Origin: UBA4656 sp002405525
Lineage (GTDB): Bacteria; Pseudomonadota; Gammaproteobacteria; Xanthomonadales; Ahniellaceae
Reading direction: 5' to 3'
Length of the DNA: 23,231 nt
Assembly (NCBI GenBank): GCA_036723735.1
Contig: DAIMGT010000061.1
Location: 1 to 23,231, forward strand
Shown here: one piece after another, positions 14,494 through 23,227 of the stretch
How positions within the stretch are numbered: the first letter of the stretch is position 1
Layout: the number at the start of each line of letters is the position of its first letter
The notes under the pieces: generated by a model
What the model was told of the DNA's origin: nothing
The model's database searches: none
Seen by the model: the letters and a program-made list of their open reading frames with translations, nothing else
Translations under genes and position numbers: made by a program

Positions 14494-16767
14494 CTACCGA
14501 TAACCGAGAATCGCCCGTCGCAGGAAATCCTCCGACCGCCGCCCGAGCGAGCCCAGGCCTTTGAGCTCCAGCTCGAGGAAGATCGCGTTCGCCGTGTCGC
14601 CTTCCACGTTGCGCACATAATGCCGACCGAGGATGCGGAAGGCGTAGCAGCAGTCGCCGAACTCGAGGCCGGCCAGCGCTTCCAGCGTGCGCCTGTCGCG
14701 CAGCGACCAGTTCCAGCGCGCGACCAGGCGCGTGCGCTCCGACAGCGGGAAGGCAGTGGACGCATCCACCTGCTCCAGCAGGTCGCGGCGGAAGCGGTAG
14801 GCCAGGTTGGCCACCCCGCGCTCGCCGAAGCGGTGCTGCACCCGAAATGCGGACAGGTCGGTGCGATCGCGGTCAGGGTCGTACAGCTGCGACCAGATGA
14901 AGCGCCAGCGATCGGAGGGACCGAAGTCGAGTTCCGCCGCGTAGTCGGAGCCGTCGAAGTCAGTCGGCGCGATGCCGGGCAACTGCACGCGCTGGTCGTC
15001 GAAATACCGTAACTGACCGAAGCTCAGGCGCAGCCATTCGTTGCCGGCGGCGTCGTCGAGCAGGCGCGTGGGCAGGGCCAGCGTGGCCTGGTTGGCGTCC
15101 ACCTGGCGATCGGGGCCGGTGAAACGGTTGAGCCGGAACAGCTGGGCGAAGGAGAAGGTCAGTTCCTGAGTGTCGAACAGCGGCAGGTCGTCCTGGTCGC
15201 GGTAGGGCACGCGCAGATAGAAAAGGCGCGGCTCCAAGGTCTGTCGCAGGTCGGTGCCGAACAGTCGCGCAGGCCGATCGAAGAACAGGCCCGCGTCCAC
15301 GCTCGTCACCGGGGTGCCGCGCGAGGGCGAGTCCTCGCGCGCGCCGTCGAGCGCGTAGCGCGTCTCCCGGAAGGCGAACTCCGGGCGCAGGTAGCCGAAG
15401 GCGCGCTCGAAGGGGAACGCGACGTACGGCGTGACGTCGTAGCGCCGGCCGGTGACCACGTCCACCCGCGCGCCGGTGTCGTCGAGGTAGTCGTCCTTGT
15501 CGAACGACACCGCCTCGCCGCGCACGCCGACGCGCAGGTATTCGCCCAGCGGGTAGTCGACGTCGAGCGTGAAGCGCGGCAGGCGTCGATAGGGTTCCGC
15601 GGCCGCGCCGATGCGCGGGTCGGTGACTTCGATGTCGTCGCCACCGAAGGACAGGTTCCACCACGCTGCCCGCCCGTGGAGGTAGGCGCTGGACGGCAGC
15701 AGGCTGGTGGCGGCGGCGGTGAGACCGTCGCCGAAGTCCTCGAAGTAGCGCGGGTCGGAGACGCGGTTGAGGTCGGAGACGACGAAGAAGTTCGGATTCA
15801 GCGAGGCGCTGTGGCGCAGGCTGTAGGAGAAGCGGCTGCGGTCGGCCTCGCGGTCGTCGGGCATCCAGGTGGCGCTGGCCACGCCGCGCTGGCGCTCGCC
15901 GAGCCAGCGGAATTCGCCGCCAGCCATGAAGCCGCGGTCGGACACCACCCGGGGCGTGAGCGTGGCGTCGTAGTCGGGCGCGAGGTTGAGGTAATAGGGC
16001 AGCGCGAGATCGAAGCCGCCATTGCTGCCGCCGCGGGTCGACGGCAGCAGGAATCCACTGCGCCGTCGATCGTCGATCGGGAACGAGGCGTAGGGCAGGG
16101 CCAGGAGGGTGGTGTCCTTGAAGCGCAGGCGCATGCCGCGCGCCGCGCCTCCGCCCGTTGCCTGGTCTAGGGTCATCTCGCGGGCTGTGATCTCCCAGTC
16201 GCGGTTGTCCGGGTCGCAGGTCGAGAAGGTCACGTCCTCCAAGTATGTGACCTGCTTCCCGTCGCCGCCCTCGATGCGGGCTTTCGCCGCGCTTCCGTTG
16301 CCGCGCGACGGCGTTCCGTCAGAGCGTGTGCCGAGCAACTGGTAGCGGGCGGCCTGCAGCGTCGTGGCGTCGCGGCCGAGGTCGGCGTCGGCGCGTGCGG
16401 CGGCGACCAGCAGTCCGCGGTCCTGGTAACGCACGTCGCCTTCGGCCTGTGCGGTCTGCGTCCGGCTGGCGTAGTGCAGCCGGCCGGCGGCCAGCCGCTG
16501 GTCGGCGCGCCGTGCCTCGGCGTCGCCGGTCAGTTCGTACTCGCCGGCGCGCAGGGCGGTGAGTTCGCGTGCGGTGATCTCGGTCGGCGCGGTTGCGCGG
16601 TCGCCGTCGATCGGCAGGCCGGCCAAGTATCCATCGATGGCGGCCTCGCTGCGGCACAGACCGAAGTCGGGCCGGCCCGGGGCGTCGTCGGCATGCGCGG
16701 CGGTCGCGAGCGCGAGGCCGGCGGCGCCGAAGGCGCGGGGCAGGGAATGTCGCGGGTGACGGGTCAA
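14494..16767 (-). CDS. lptD: LPS-assembly protein LptD
   Basis: 757 residues from a TTG start (E. coli 784). It forms the outer-membrane LPS translocon with LptE. Signal peptide 1-26 (ending ATAAHA|DDA). An N-terminal OstA/LptA-like beta-jellyroll (about 60-200, LTALRAGEYELTGDAEARRADQRL) precedes a long 26-strand-type barrel. Four cysteines match the family's disulfide pattern: C38, C184 and the adjacent pair C706-C707 (GDCCYAFRI). The TTG at 16767 follows AGGA at a good distance and directly begins the signal peptide. No ATG or GTG in the frame gives a better N-terminus, and the ATG 219 bp upstream overlaps the HDAC-like gene. Preceded by a 118-bp gap, enough for its own promoter. Confidence 0.95.
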   Translation of the reverse strand: MTRHPRHSLPRAFGAAGLALATAAHADDAPGRPDFGLCRSEAAIDGYLAGLPIDGDRATAPTEITARELTALRAGEYELTGDAEARRADQRLAAGRLHYASRTQTAQAEGDVRYQDRGLLVAAARADADLGRDATTLQAARYQLLGTRSDGTPSRGNGSAAKARIEGGDGKQVTYLEDVTFSTCDPDNRDWEITAREMTLDQATGGGAARGMRLRFKDTTLLALPYASFPIDDRRRSGFLLPSTRGGSNGGFDLALPYYLNLAPDYDATLTPRVVSDRGFMAGGEFRWLGERQRGVASATWMPDDREADRSRFSYSLRHSASLNPNFFVVSDLNRVSDPRYFEDFGDGLTAAATSLLPSSAYLHGRAAWWNLSFGGDDIEVTDPRIGAAAEPYRRLPRFTLDVDYPLGEYLRVGVRGEAVSFDKDDYLDDTGARVDVVTGRRYDVTPYVAFPFERAFGYLRPEFAFRETRYALDGAREDSPSRGTPVTSVDAGLFFDRPARLFGTDLRQTLEPRLFYLRVPYRDQDDLPLFDTQELTFSFAQLFRLNRFTGPDRQVDANQATLALPTRLLDDAAGNEWLRLSFGQLRYFDDQRVQLPGIAPTDFDGSDYAAELDFGPSDRWRFIWSQLYDPDRDRTDLSAFRVQHRFGERGVANLAYRFRRDLLEQVDASTAFPLSERTRLVARWNWSLRDRRTLEALAGLEFGDCCYAFRILGRHYVRNVEGDTANAIFLELELKGLGSLGRRSEDFLRRAILGYR

Positions 16768-16885
16768 GGCGGAATCCTGCGCAGGCAGGCGCGCAGTGTG
16801 CGGCAACCGCCCGCGGGCAGCAATCCGCGCGGCCGATGACCTGTCGACGTCCGAGGACGCGAAGCCGAGTCCCCGCTGTATCGCC

Positions 16886-17806
16886 TCAGGCGCCGAACAG
16901 CGCCGCGCAGTGGGCGCGGGTGCTCTCGCGCAGCGCGGTGAGGCTGTAGCCGCCCTCCAGCGCCGACACCAGCCGGCCGCGCGCATGGCGATCGGCGAGG
17001 TCGACCAGTTGCTGCGTCACCCAGACGTAGTCCGCCGCACCGAGGTCGAGGTTGGCCAGCGGATCGAGGCGGTGGGCGTCGAATCCGGCCGAGACCAGCA
17101 CCAGTTCGGGCGCGAAGGCATGCAGGGCCGGCAGCACGACCTCGCGCCAGGCTTCGCGGAACGCCACCGATCCGCTGCCCGGCGGCAGGACCGCATTGAC
17201 GACCTTGCCCGCGCCGCCGCGCTCCTCGGGCCGGCCGGTGCCGGGATACAGGGGCGACTGGTGGCTGGACGCGTAGAGGACCGCCGGATCGTCCCAGAAC
17301 ACGTCCTGCGTGCCGTTGCCGTGGTGCACGTCGAAGTCGACTACCGCGATACGCGAGAAGCCGTAGGCGCGCTGGGCGTGGCGTGCGCCCACCGCCACCG
17401 AGTTGAACAGGCAGAAGCCCATCGCCGTGGCGCGGGTGGCATGGTGGCCCGGCGGGCGCACGGCGCAGAATGCGCGGCGCATCGGGCCCGCCACCACCGC
17501 GTCGACCGCCGCGCACACCGCGCCAGCGGCGCGCAGGGCTGCTTCCAGCGAGGCAGGCGACATCGCGGTGTCGGCGTCGATGCGGATGCGGCCGGTGCGC
17601 GGCGCGTTGGCTTCGAGCGCCGCGATCAGCGCCTCGGCGTGCGCCGCGGCGAGCTGTGCGCGTCCGGCGCGCGGGGCCTCGCGACGGGGAATGGCGGCGA
17701 AGCGCGGGTCGTTCAGCGCCTCGAGCACCGCCTCCAGGCGTTCCCGGCACTCCGGATGGCCGGGCCCGGGGTCGTGGTCGAGGCAGGCCGGATGGGTGAA
17801 GATCAT
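16886..17806 (-). CDS. Histone-deacetylase-like (class II) amidohydrolase
   Basis: 306 residues. A zinc-dependent arginase/deacetylase-fold enzyme; bacterial members act on acetylated lysines, acetylpolyamines or other amides, and the substrate cannot be told from sequence. Motifs: DHDPGPGHPECRERL (10-24), RPPGHHA with the active-site His pair at 121-122, DFDVHHGNGTQ with zinc ligands D159 and H161, SAGFDAH with D243, and LEGGYSL with the catalytic-type Tyr287. All key residues are present, so it should be active. It starts 16 bp after the adenosyltransferase gene and likely shares its mRNA. Confidence 0.92.
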   Translation of the reverse strand: MIFTHPACLDHDPGPGHPECRERLEAVLEALNDPRFAAIPRREAPRAGRAQLAAAHAEALIAALEANAPRTGRIRIDADTAMSPASLEAALRAAGAVCAAVDAVVAGPMRRAFCAVRPPGHHATRATAMGFCLFNSVAVGARHAQRAYGFSRIAVVDFDVHHGNGTQDVFWDDPAVLYASSHQSPLYPGTGRPEERGGAGKVVNAVLPPGSGSVAFREAWREVVLPALHAFAPELVLVSAGFDAHRLDPLANLDLGAADYVWVTQQLVDLADRHARGRLVSALEGGYSLTALRESTRAHCAALFGA

Positions 17807-17822
17807 GGCGGGCGGTGCGCGT

Positions 17823-18380
<558 letters not shown>

Positions 18381-18394
18381 GGTCGGAGCCGGCG

Positions 18395-18931
18395 TCAGCG
18401 CGCGGCGGGCGCCGGCAGGCGCTGGCGCAGCAGCGACCAGCCGCCGAACAGCATTGTCGAGTAGAAGGCCACGCCCGCCAACTGGTTGTGGAAGAAGGGG
18501 ATCGCGGCCACGTAGCAGGCGACCAGGCCCTCCCAGGTGCGCGGGTACATCGCCCCATCGCCGCCGACCCAGACGTGGAAATTGGTCGCCACGAAAAAGA
18601 ACGTGGCCGCGCCGAGGCCGTAGCCGGCCACCCGCAGCGCGGTCACGCGGCGACCCAGGCGCGAGCCGGCCAGCGCGATCAGCGCGATGCAGCCGTAGAC
18701 CACCCACATGCCCCCGTGGAAGCCCAGGAACAGGTCGGACACCAGCATGGCCGCCAGCGGGACTGCGATCGCCAGCGCGCGCGAGCCGAAGGTCGCGCCG
18801 GCGAACAGCGCCACCGCCTCGATCGGGGAGAAGTTCATCGGATGCGGCAGCAGGCGCGAGAGCGCGCAGGCCAACACGAGGCCGGTCAGGACGAGGGCGC
18901 GGCGGGAGATGAGTTCGCGGGCGGCGGGCAT
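18395..18931 (-). CDS. DUF6580-type membrane protein, possible corrinoid transporter
   Basis: 178 residues with about six hydrophobic segments (roughly 12-28, 33-49, 52-70, 74-95, 101-120, 136-168). The pattern NFSPIEAVALFAGATFGSRALAIAVPLAAMLVSDLFLGFH (33-72) is what I associate with DUF6580 'putative transport' proteins, which resemble S components of ECF vitamin transporters. A cysteine at position 81 sits in the fourth segment (VVYGCIALIA). The gene heads a compact unit with the cobalamin adenosyltransferase (14 bp apart), so a corrinoid substrate is a reasonable guess. No ECF ATPase or T component is encoded nearby. Family assignment is from memory of the pattern; function is inference. 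Confidence 0.7.
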   Translation of the reverse strand: MPAARELISRRALVLTGLVLACALSRLLPHPMNFSPIEAVALFAGATFGSRALAIAVPLAAMLVSDLFLGFHGGMWVVYGCIALIALAGSRLGRRVTALRVAGYGLGAATFFFVATNFHVWVGGDGAMYPRTWEGLVACYVAAIPFFHNQLAGVAFYSTMLFGGWSLLRQRLPAPAAR

Positions 18932-19012
18932 GGCGGCGGTCGACGGGGGAGAAACCGCAGTCTAGCGGATGCGCGGCGCGGCACGGTGCAGCCGCCGAGC
19001 GCGCGAGGCGCG

Positions 19013-19018
19013 TATCAT
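19013..19018 (+). promoter_or_regulatory. Possible -10 element for a leaderless ubiH mRNA
   Basis: TATCAT at 19013-19018 lies 6 bp before the ubiH ATG (19025), which would put the transcription start at or next to the A of the ATG. No Shine-Dalgarno sequence is present before the ATG. No good -35 hexamer is visible at the expected distance, so this is tentative. Confidence 0.35.
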
Positions 19019-19024
19019 CGCTGG

Positions 19025-20227
19025 ATGACTTGTGATGCCGATGTGCTGGTGGTCGGCGGCGGCCTGGTGGGTCAGAGCCTCTGCGCGGCGCTCGAGGGCC
19101 TGCCGCTGCGCGCCGTCCAGGTGGAGTGCGACCCGCCGCGCGCCGGCGACGCGGCGCGCTGGGACGAGCGCAACTTCGCCCTCGCGCATCGCTCGGTGCT
19201 GGCGCTGGACCGCTGGGGGGTGTGGCCGCATGCGGCAGCCGAGGCGCGGCCGATCGTCGAGGTTCATGCCAGCAGCCGCGGCGACTTCGGCGCGGTGCGG
19301 ATATCGGCGGCGGACTGTGGCGTGGACTCGCTCGGCCACACCGTGCCCGCGCGCGCGATCGGCGTCGCGCTGGCCGCGCGTCTGGCCGGCTGCCGCACGG
19401 TGGAGCGGACCGCGCCCGCGCGGCTGTCCGCGCTGGCCTTCGACGAGTCGGGTGTCACGGCGACTCTGGACACGCCGTCGGGTTCGCGCGCGCTGCGTGT
19501 GCGGCTGGTGGTCGGCGCCGACGGTACTGCGTCCGCTGTGCGCGGCTTCGCCGGCATCGGCGCCGAGACCCGCGACTATGGCCAGACCGCGATCGTGTGC
19601 ACCATCGCCACGCGCGGCGCGCCGCCGGGCCGCGCCTTCGAGCGCTTCACCGACAGCGGGCCGTTCGCCCTGCTGCCGCTGAGCGACGACCGGCTCGGCC
19701 TGGTGTGGACCGTGCCGGCCGTGGATGCCGAGACAGCGCTGGCGCTGGACGACGACGCTTTCATCGCCGCTGCGCAGGTGCGCTTCGGCCGCCGTGCGGG
19801 CACCTTCCTGCGCGTGGGTCGTCGTCAGACCTGGCCATTGCGGCTCACGCGCGCGTTGCGAGTGGTCGGTGAGCGCGTGGTGCTGGTCGGCAATGCCGCG
19901 CAGACCATCCACCCGATTGGCGCGCAGGGCTTCAACCTGGGTTTGCGCGATGTCGAGGCGCTGGCCGCGCTGCTGGCCGAGGCCGCGGCGGGCGGCGCCG
20001 ATCCCGGCAACGCGGCGCGACTGGCCGCACATGCGGCGGCCCGCGAGGCCGACCGGTCGGCGACGATCCGGATCTCCGATGGGCTGGCGCGCGCCTTCCT
20101 GCCGACCGCGCTGCCGCTGCGCCTGCTGCGCGGTGCGGCGCTGGCGGCGCTGGACCGCGCGCCGCCGCTCAAGCGCGACCTGGCCTGGGCCCTGATGGGC
20201 TGGCGCGCGGCGGGCACCGCGCAGTGA
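19025..20227 (+). CDS. ubiH: 2-octaprenyl-6-methoxyphenol hydroxylase (UbiH)
   Basis: 400 residues (E. coli 392). An FAD-dependent aromatic hydroxylase acting at C1 of the ubiquinone ring. The dinucleotide-binding VLVVGGGLVGQSL is at 7-19 and the ADG motif (GADGTASAVR) at 164-173. The second FAD motif GNAAQTIHPIGAQGFNLG (289-306) has Asn where most family members have Asp; E. coli UbiH has the same GNAAQT sequence, which supports UbiH over UbiI/UbiF. The start at 19025 is the first residue of homology; the upstream frame is antisense to the DUF6580 gene. It overlaps ubiI by four bases. Confidence 0.9.
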   Translation: MTCDADVLVVGGGLVGQSLCAALEGLPLRAVQVECDPPRAGDAARWDERNFALAHRSVLALDRWGVWPHAAAEARPIVEVHASSRGDFGAVRISAADCGVDSLGHTVPARAIGVALAARLAGCRTVERTAPARLSALAFDESGVTATLDTPSGSRALRVRLVVGADGTASAVRGFAGIGAETRDYGQTAIVCTIATRGAPPGRAFERFTDSGPFALLPLSDDRLGLVWTVPAVDAETALALDDDAFIAAAQVRFGRRAGTFLRVGRRQTWPLRLTRALRVVGERVVLVGNAAQTIHPIGAQGFNLGLRDVEALAALLAEAAAGGADPGNAARLAAHAAAREADRSATIRISDGLARAFLPTALPLRLLRGAALAALDRAPPLKRDLAWALMGWRAAGTAQ

Positions 20228-21438
20228 GCGAGCGGCCGGTCGACGTGCTGGTCGCCGGCGGCGGTGCGGTCGGCGCCGCACTGGCTCTGGCGCTTGCGCG
20301 CGAGCGCTTCGACGTGGTGCTGGTCGACGGGCGCGCACCGGCGGCCTTCGACATCGCCGATGTGGACCTGCGCGTATTCGCGGTCTCGCCGGCGTCGGCC
20401 GCTCTCCTGACCCGTCTCGGCGCCTGGGACCGGGTCGCCGCGCTCCGCGTCTCGCCCTACCGCCGGATGCGGGTCTGGGAGCAGGGCGCGGCGGATGAAC
20501 TGTCGTTCGATGCCGCGCTGGTCGGTGCGCCGCAGCTCGGCCACATCGTCGAGGAACGCGCGCTGCGCGCCGGCCTGTGGGCCGCGCTGGACGCCGGGGC
20601 GGGCGTGCGTCGCGTTTGTCCCGCGCGGGTCGTGCGTTGTGAGCCGGGCAGTAGCGATTCGCGGGTGGAACTCGACGACGGCTCGCGCTGGCGTGCGCGG
20701 CTGGTGGTCGCCGCCGACGGCGCGCAATCGCCGCTGCGCGAGGCAGCGCGCCTGGGCCTCGACATCATGCCCTACGGCGAGCGCGCCGTGGTGGCCCACG
20801 TGCGCACCGAGCGTCCGCACGAGGCCACGGCCTGGCAGCGATTCACGCCGGCCGGCCCGCTGGCCCTGCTGCCGCTGGTCGACGGCCGGGTCAGCGTGGT
20901 CTGGTCGCTCAGGGATGCCCGCGCCACGTCGATGCTGGCGCTCGACGACGCGGCCTTCGTCGACGCGATTACCGACGCTTCGGGCGCGCGCCTCGGCCGT
21001 GTGCAGGCGACCTCGCCGCGCGCCGCCTTCCCGCTGCGCATGCAGTTGGCGCGGCACTACGCAGCGTCGCGGCTGGCGCTGGTGGGCGATGCGGCCCACA
21101 CCGTGCACCCGCTCGCCGGCCAGGGCCTGAACCTCGGCCTGCTCGATGCCGCGGCACTTTCCGAGGTGCTCGCCGCCGCGGCCGCCGCGCGCGAGGACCT
21201 TGGCGCGCCGGCGGTGCTCGCGCGCTACGAACGCTGGCGCCGCGGTGAGGTAGCGCGCGCCGCCCACGCCTTCGGCCTGCTCGACGGCCTGTTCCGCAGC
21301 GACTTCGGCCCGCTGCCCCTGCTGCGCCGCGCCGGAATGGGTCTGGTTCAGCGCATCGGCCCGCTCAAGCGCGAGTTCGCCCTGCATGCCAGTGGGTTCG
21401 CCGGGCGGGTGCCCGTGCTCGCGCGGCGGCTGAGTTGA
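20224..21438 (+). CDS. ubiI: UbiI/VisC-family FAD-dependent ubiquinone hydroxylase
   Basis: 404 residues from a GTG start (E. coli UbiI 400). Motifs: VDVLVAGGGAVGAALALALAR (6-26), AADGAQSPLRE (163-173), GPLALLPL (211-218) and the FAD motif GDAAHTVHPLAGQGLNLG (288-305). It most resembles UbiI, the C5 hydroxylase of 2-octaprenylphenol, but UbiF, UbiL or UbiM activity cannot be excluded by eye. Start and stop are fixed by the GTGA overlap with ubiH, implying translational coupling. Last gene before repeat element C. Confidence 0.82.
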   Translation: MSERPVDVLVAGGGAVGAALALALARERFDVVLVDGRAPAAFDIADVDLRVFAVSPASAALLTRLGAWDRVAALRVSPYRRMRVWEQGAADELSFDAALVGAPQLGHIVEERALRAGLWAALDAGAGVRRVCPARVVRCEPGSSDSRVELDDGSRWRARLVVAADGAQSPLREAARLGLDIMPYGERAVVAHVRTERPHEATAWQRFTPAGPLALLPLVDGRVSVVWSLRDARATSMLALDDAAFVDAITDASGARLGRVQATSPRAAFPLRMQLARHYAASRLALVGDAAHTVHPLAGQGLNLGLLDAAALSEVLAAAAAAREDLGAPAVLARYERWRRGEVARAAHAFGLLDGLFRSDFGPLPLLRRAGMGLVQRIGPLKREFALHASGFAGRVPVLARRLS

Positions 21439-21464
21439 GTGTCGGGGGCGCGATTTTGCGGTTT

Positions 21465-21748
21465 TAGGGCTCAGGGCCCAGGGCTCAGGGCCCCGAGGAA
21501 TGACTTCGTGCGGCGGGCCGAGGCGTGTGGCTTTTGCGTCAGGGTATAGGGCCTAGGGCTCAGGGCCCAGCGACAAACATCTTGCGCTGTAGTTCGGAGT
21601 GCGTGGCTTCGGCGACAGGGTACAGGGCCCAGGGTATAGGGAAAGCTCGCGAGGAGGCGGCTCTCATTGGGCCCTGAGCCCTGGGCCCTGGGCCCAAGGG
21701 AAGAAAGCGACAGCGCCCGGCCCTATACCCTGGGCCCTGTACCCTCAA
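21465..21748. repeat. Heptad-block repeat, element C (ubiI-mgtE gap)
   Basis: The largest and cleanest copy, filling most of the 348-bp gap between ubiI and mgtE. Five blocks of about four 7-bp words each. Direct: C1 21465-21492 (TAGGGCT, CAGGGCC, CAGGGCT, CAGGGCC), C2 21540-21567 (CAGGGTA, TAGGGCC, TAGGGCT, CAGGGCC), C3 21616-21643 (CAGGGTA, CAGGGCC, CAGGGTA, TAGGGAA). Inverted: C4 about 21670-21697 (words of GGCCCTG and AGCCCTG), C5 21719-21746 (GGCCCTA, TACCCTG, GGCCCTG, TACCCTC). The two direct-side spacers share GYGTGGCTT..GCG. C3 and C4 flank a core similar to that of element B. No coding capacity is evident. Confidence 0.9.
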
Positions 21749-21786
21749 GCCCGATCATCGCGATACGCCCCAACGCGCGGCCGGAA

Positions 21787-23148
21787 TCAACGAAGCAGCA
21801 ACAAAGTCCCGAGCCCGAGGAACGAGAAGAACCCCATCACGTCGGTCACGGTGGTGACGACGATGCTGCCGGCGATCGCGGGGTCGATCTTCATCCGCTG
21901 CAGGGTCACAGGCACCAGCACGCCCGCGAGCGCGGCGAGGAACAGGTTGATCACCATCGCGCCGCCGATCGCGGCCGAGATCAGCGGATTGCCGAACCAC
22001 AGTAAGGCGGCACTGGCGACCACCACCGCCCACAGCGCGCCATTCATCAGGCCGACCCGCAGTTCCTTCGACAGCAGCACGCGGATGTTGCCGCCGGCGA
22101 GCTGCCCCAGCGCGAGGCCGCGCACGGTGAGCGTCATCGCCTGCAGGCCGGCGTTGCCGCCCATGCTGGCCACGATCGGCATCAGCACGGCCAGCGCCAC
22201 GATTTCCTCCAGCGCGGCCTCGAACTGGCCGATCACGGACGCGGCGACGAAGGCGGTGAGCAGGTTGACGCCGAGCCAGATCGCGCGTCGGCGCATGGCG
22301 CGCGCGGCGGGCGTGAACAGTTCCTCGTCGGCGGACAGGCCGGCCAGGCTCTTGACCGTTTCCTCGGCCTCCTCGCGGATCACGTCGACCACGTCGTCGA
22401 CCGTGATCCGTCCCAGCAGGACGTTGTTCTCGTCCACCACCGGGGCGCTGATCAGGTCATGGTCGGCGAAGTGCTTGGCCACATCCTCGGACGTCGTCTC
22501 GGCGCGGATCGGCGCCACCTCGGTGTCCATCACCCGGTTGATCGGTGCGTCGGGGTCGGCGGTGACGAGGGTCGCCAGCGGCACGCGTCCGAGGTACTGG
22601 TGGCGGCGGCTGACCACGTAGACGTGGTTGGTGTTGGTCGGCAGCTCGCCGCGCATGCGCAGGTAGCGCAGCACCACGTCGACGGTCACGTCGGCGCGCA
22701 CCGTGACCAGGTCCGGGTTCATCAGGCGTCCGGCCGTGTCCTCGTCGTAGGACAGCACCTGCTCGAGGCGCTCGCGGTTCTCGCGGTCCATCGACTTCAG
22801 GACCTCGTCGACCAGGTGGCCCGGCAGGTCCTCGACCAGGTCCGCGAGGTCGTCGATGTCCAGCGTGTCGGCGGCGGCGACCAGTTCCTCCGGATCCATG
22901 TCGCGGATCAGGCTCTCGCGCACCTCGTCGCCGACGTGCACCAGCACCTCGCCGTCGTCCTCGGCATCGACCAGGCCCCAGACGATGAGGCGCTGCTCCA
23001 GCGGCAGCGACTCCAGCAGGTCGCCGATCTCGGCCGGGGTGAGCGTGTTGACCAGTCGCCGCACGGGCCCGAGGCGCCCGGACTCGAGCGCCTGCGAGAG
23101 CAGCTTCAACTGCCGCGCCGCCTGGTCGTAGCGGGTGGTCTCGGCCAT
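21787..23148 (-). CDS. mgtE: Magnesium transporter MgtE
   Basis: 453 residues, typical length. A dimeric inner-membrane Mg2+ channel gated by its cytosolic part. The N domain of helical repeats (about 1-135) is followed by two CBS domains (about 140-265; RLMNPDLVTV, and VMDTEVAPI with DLISAPVVDENNVLLGRIT). A connecting helix leads to five membrane helices (about 287-453). The pore region includes MPIVASMGGNAGLQ (323-336) and TTVTDVMGFFSFLG (432-445, with D436 at the position of the pore Asp). The acidic N/CBS faces (VDAEDDGE, DIDDLADLVEDLP) suit Mg2+ sensing. The stop is 39 bp from repeat element C. Confidence 0.97.
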   Translation of the reverse strand: MAETTRYDQAARQLKLLSQALESGRLGPVRRLVNTLTPAEIGDLLESLPLEQRLIVWGLVDAEDDGEVLVHVGDEVRESLIRDMDPEELVAAADTLDIDDLADLVEDLPGHLVDEVLKSMDRENRERLEQVLSYDEDTAGRLMNPDLVTVRADVTVDVVLRYLRMRGELPTNTNHVYVVSRRHQYLGRVPLATLVTADPDAPINRVMDTEVAPIRAETTSEDVAKHFADHDLISAPVVDENNVLLGRITVDDVVDVIREEAEETVKSLAGLSADEELFTPAARAMRRRAIWLGVNLLTAFVAASVIGQFEAALEEIVALAVLMPIVASMGGNAGLQAMTLTVRGLALGQLAGGNIRVLLSKELRVGLMNGALWAVVVASAALLWFGNPLISAAIGGAMVINLFLAALAGVLVPVTLQRMKIDPAIAGSIVVTTVTDVMGFFSFLGLGTLLLLR

Positions 23149-23166
23149 CGCGGGGGTCCGGTCGGG

Positions 23167-23186
23167 GGCGCGCCGCGCGGCGCGCC
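23167..23186. other. 20-bp perfect palindrome in the mgtE leader
   Basis: Two copies of the 8-bp palindrome GGCGCGCC flank GCGC, making a fully self-complementary 20-mer. It begins 19 bp upstream of the mgtE ATG and would form an 8-bp all-GC stem in the leader RNA, or a two-fold symmetric protein site in DNA. No purine-rich Shine-Dalgarno sequence lies between it and the ATG. Confidence 0.55.
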
Positions 23187-23198
23187 GGAGGGGCTATG

Positions 23199-23227
23199 AT
23201 TATCCCCGACGTGCGCGGGCCCGGCTA
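23199..23227 (-). promoter_or_regulatory. Possible mgtE promoter
   Basis: On the minus strand, TAGCCG (23227-23222), 17 bp, then GATAAT (23204-23199). The -10 matches five of six consensus bases and is an AT island in very GC-rich DNA. The implied transcript would have a leader of about 45 nt containing the 20-bp palindrome. On the + strand the same island reads TATGAT (23195-23200) and could serve a gene beyond the window. Confidence 0.4.

Noticed and set aside
18488..19024. N-terminal extension of ubiH
   Set aside because: It is antisense to the DUF6580 gene and lacks similarity to UbiH, whose N-terminal FAD-binding motif starts at 19025.
21465..21748. CRISPR array
   Set aside because: The blocks are short, varied 7-bp words with non-uniform spacers and switch orientation; no cas genes are present.
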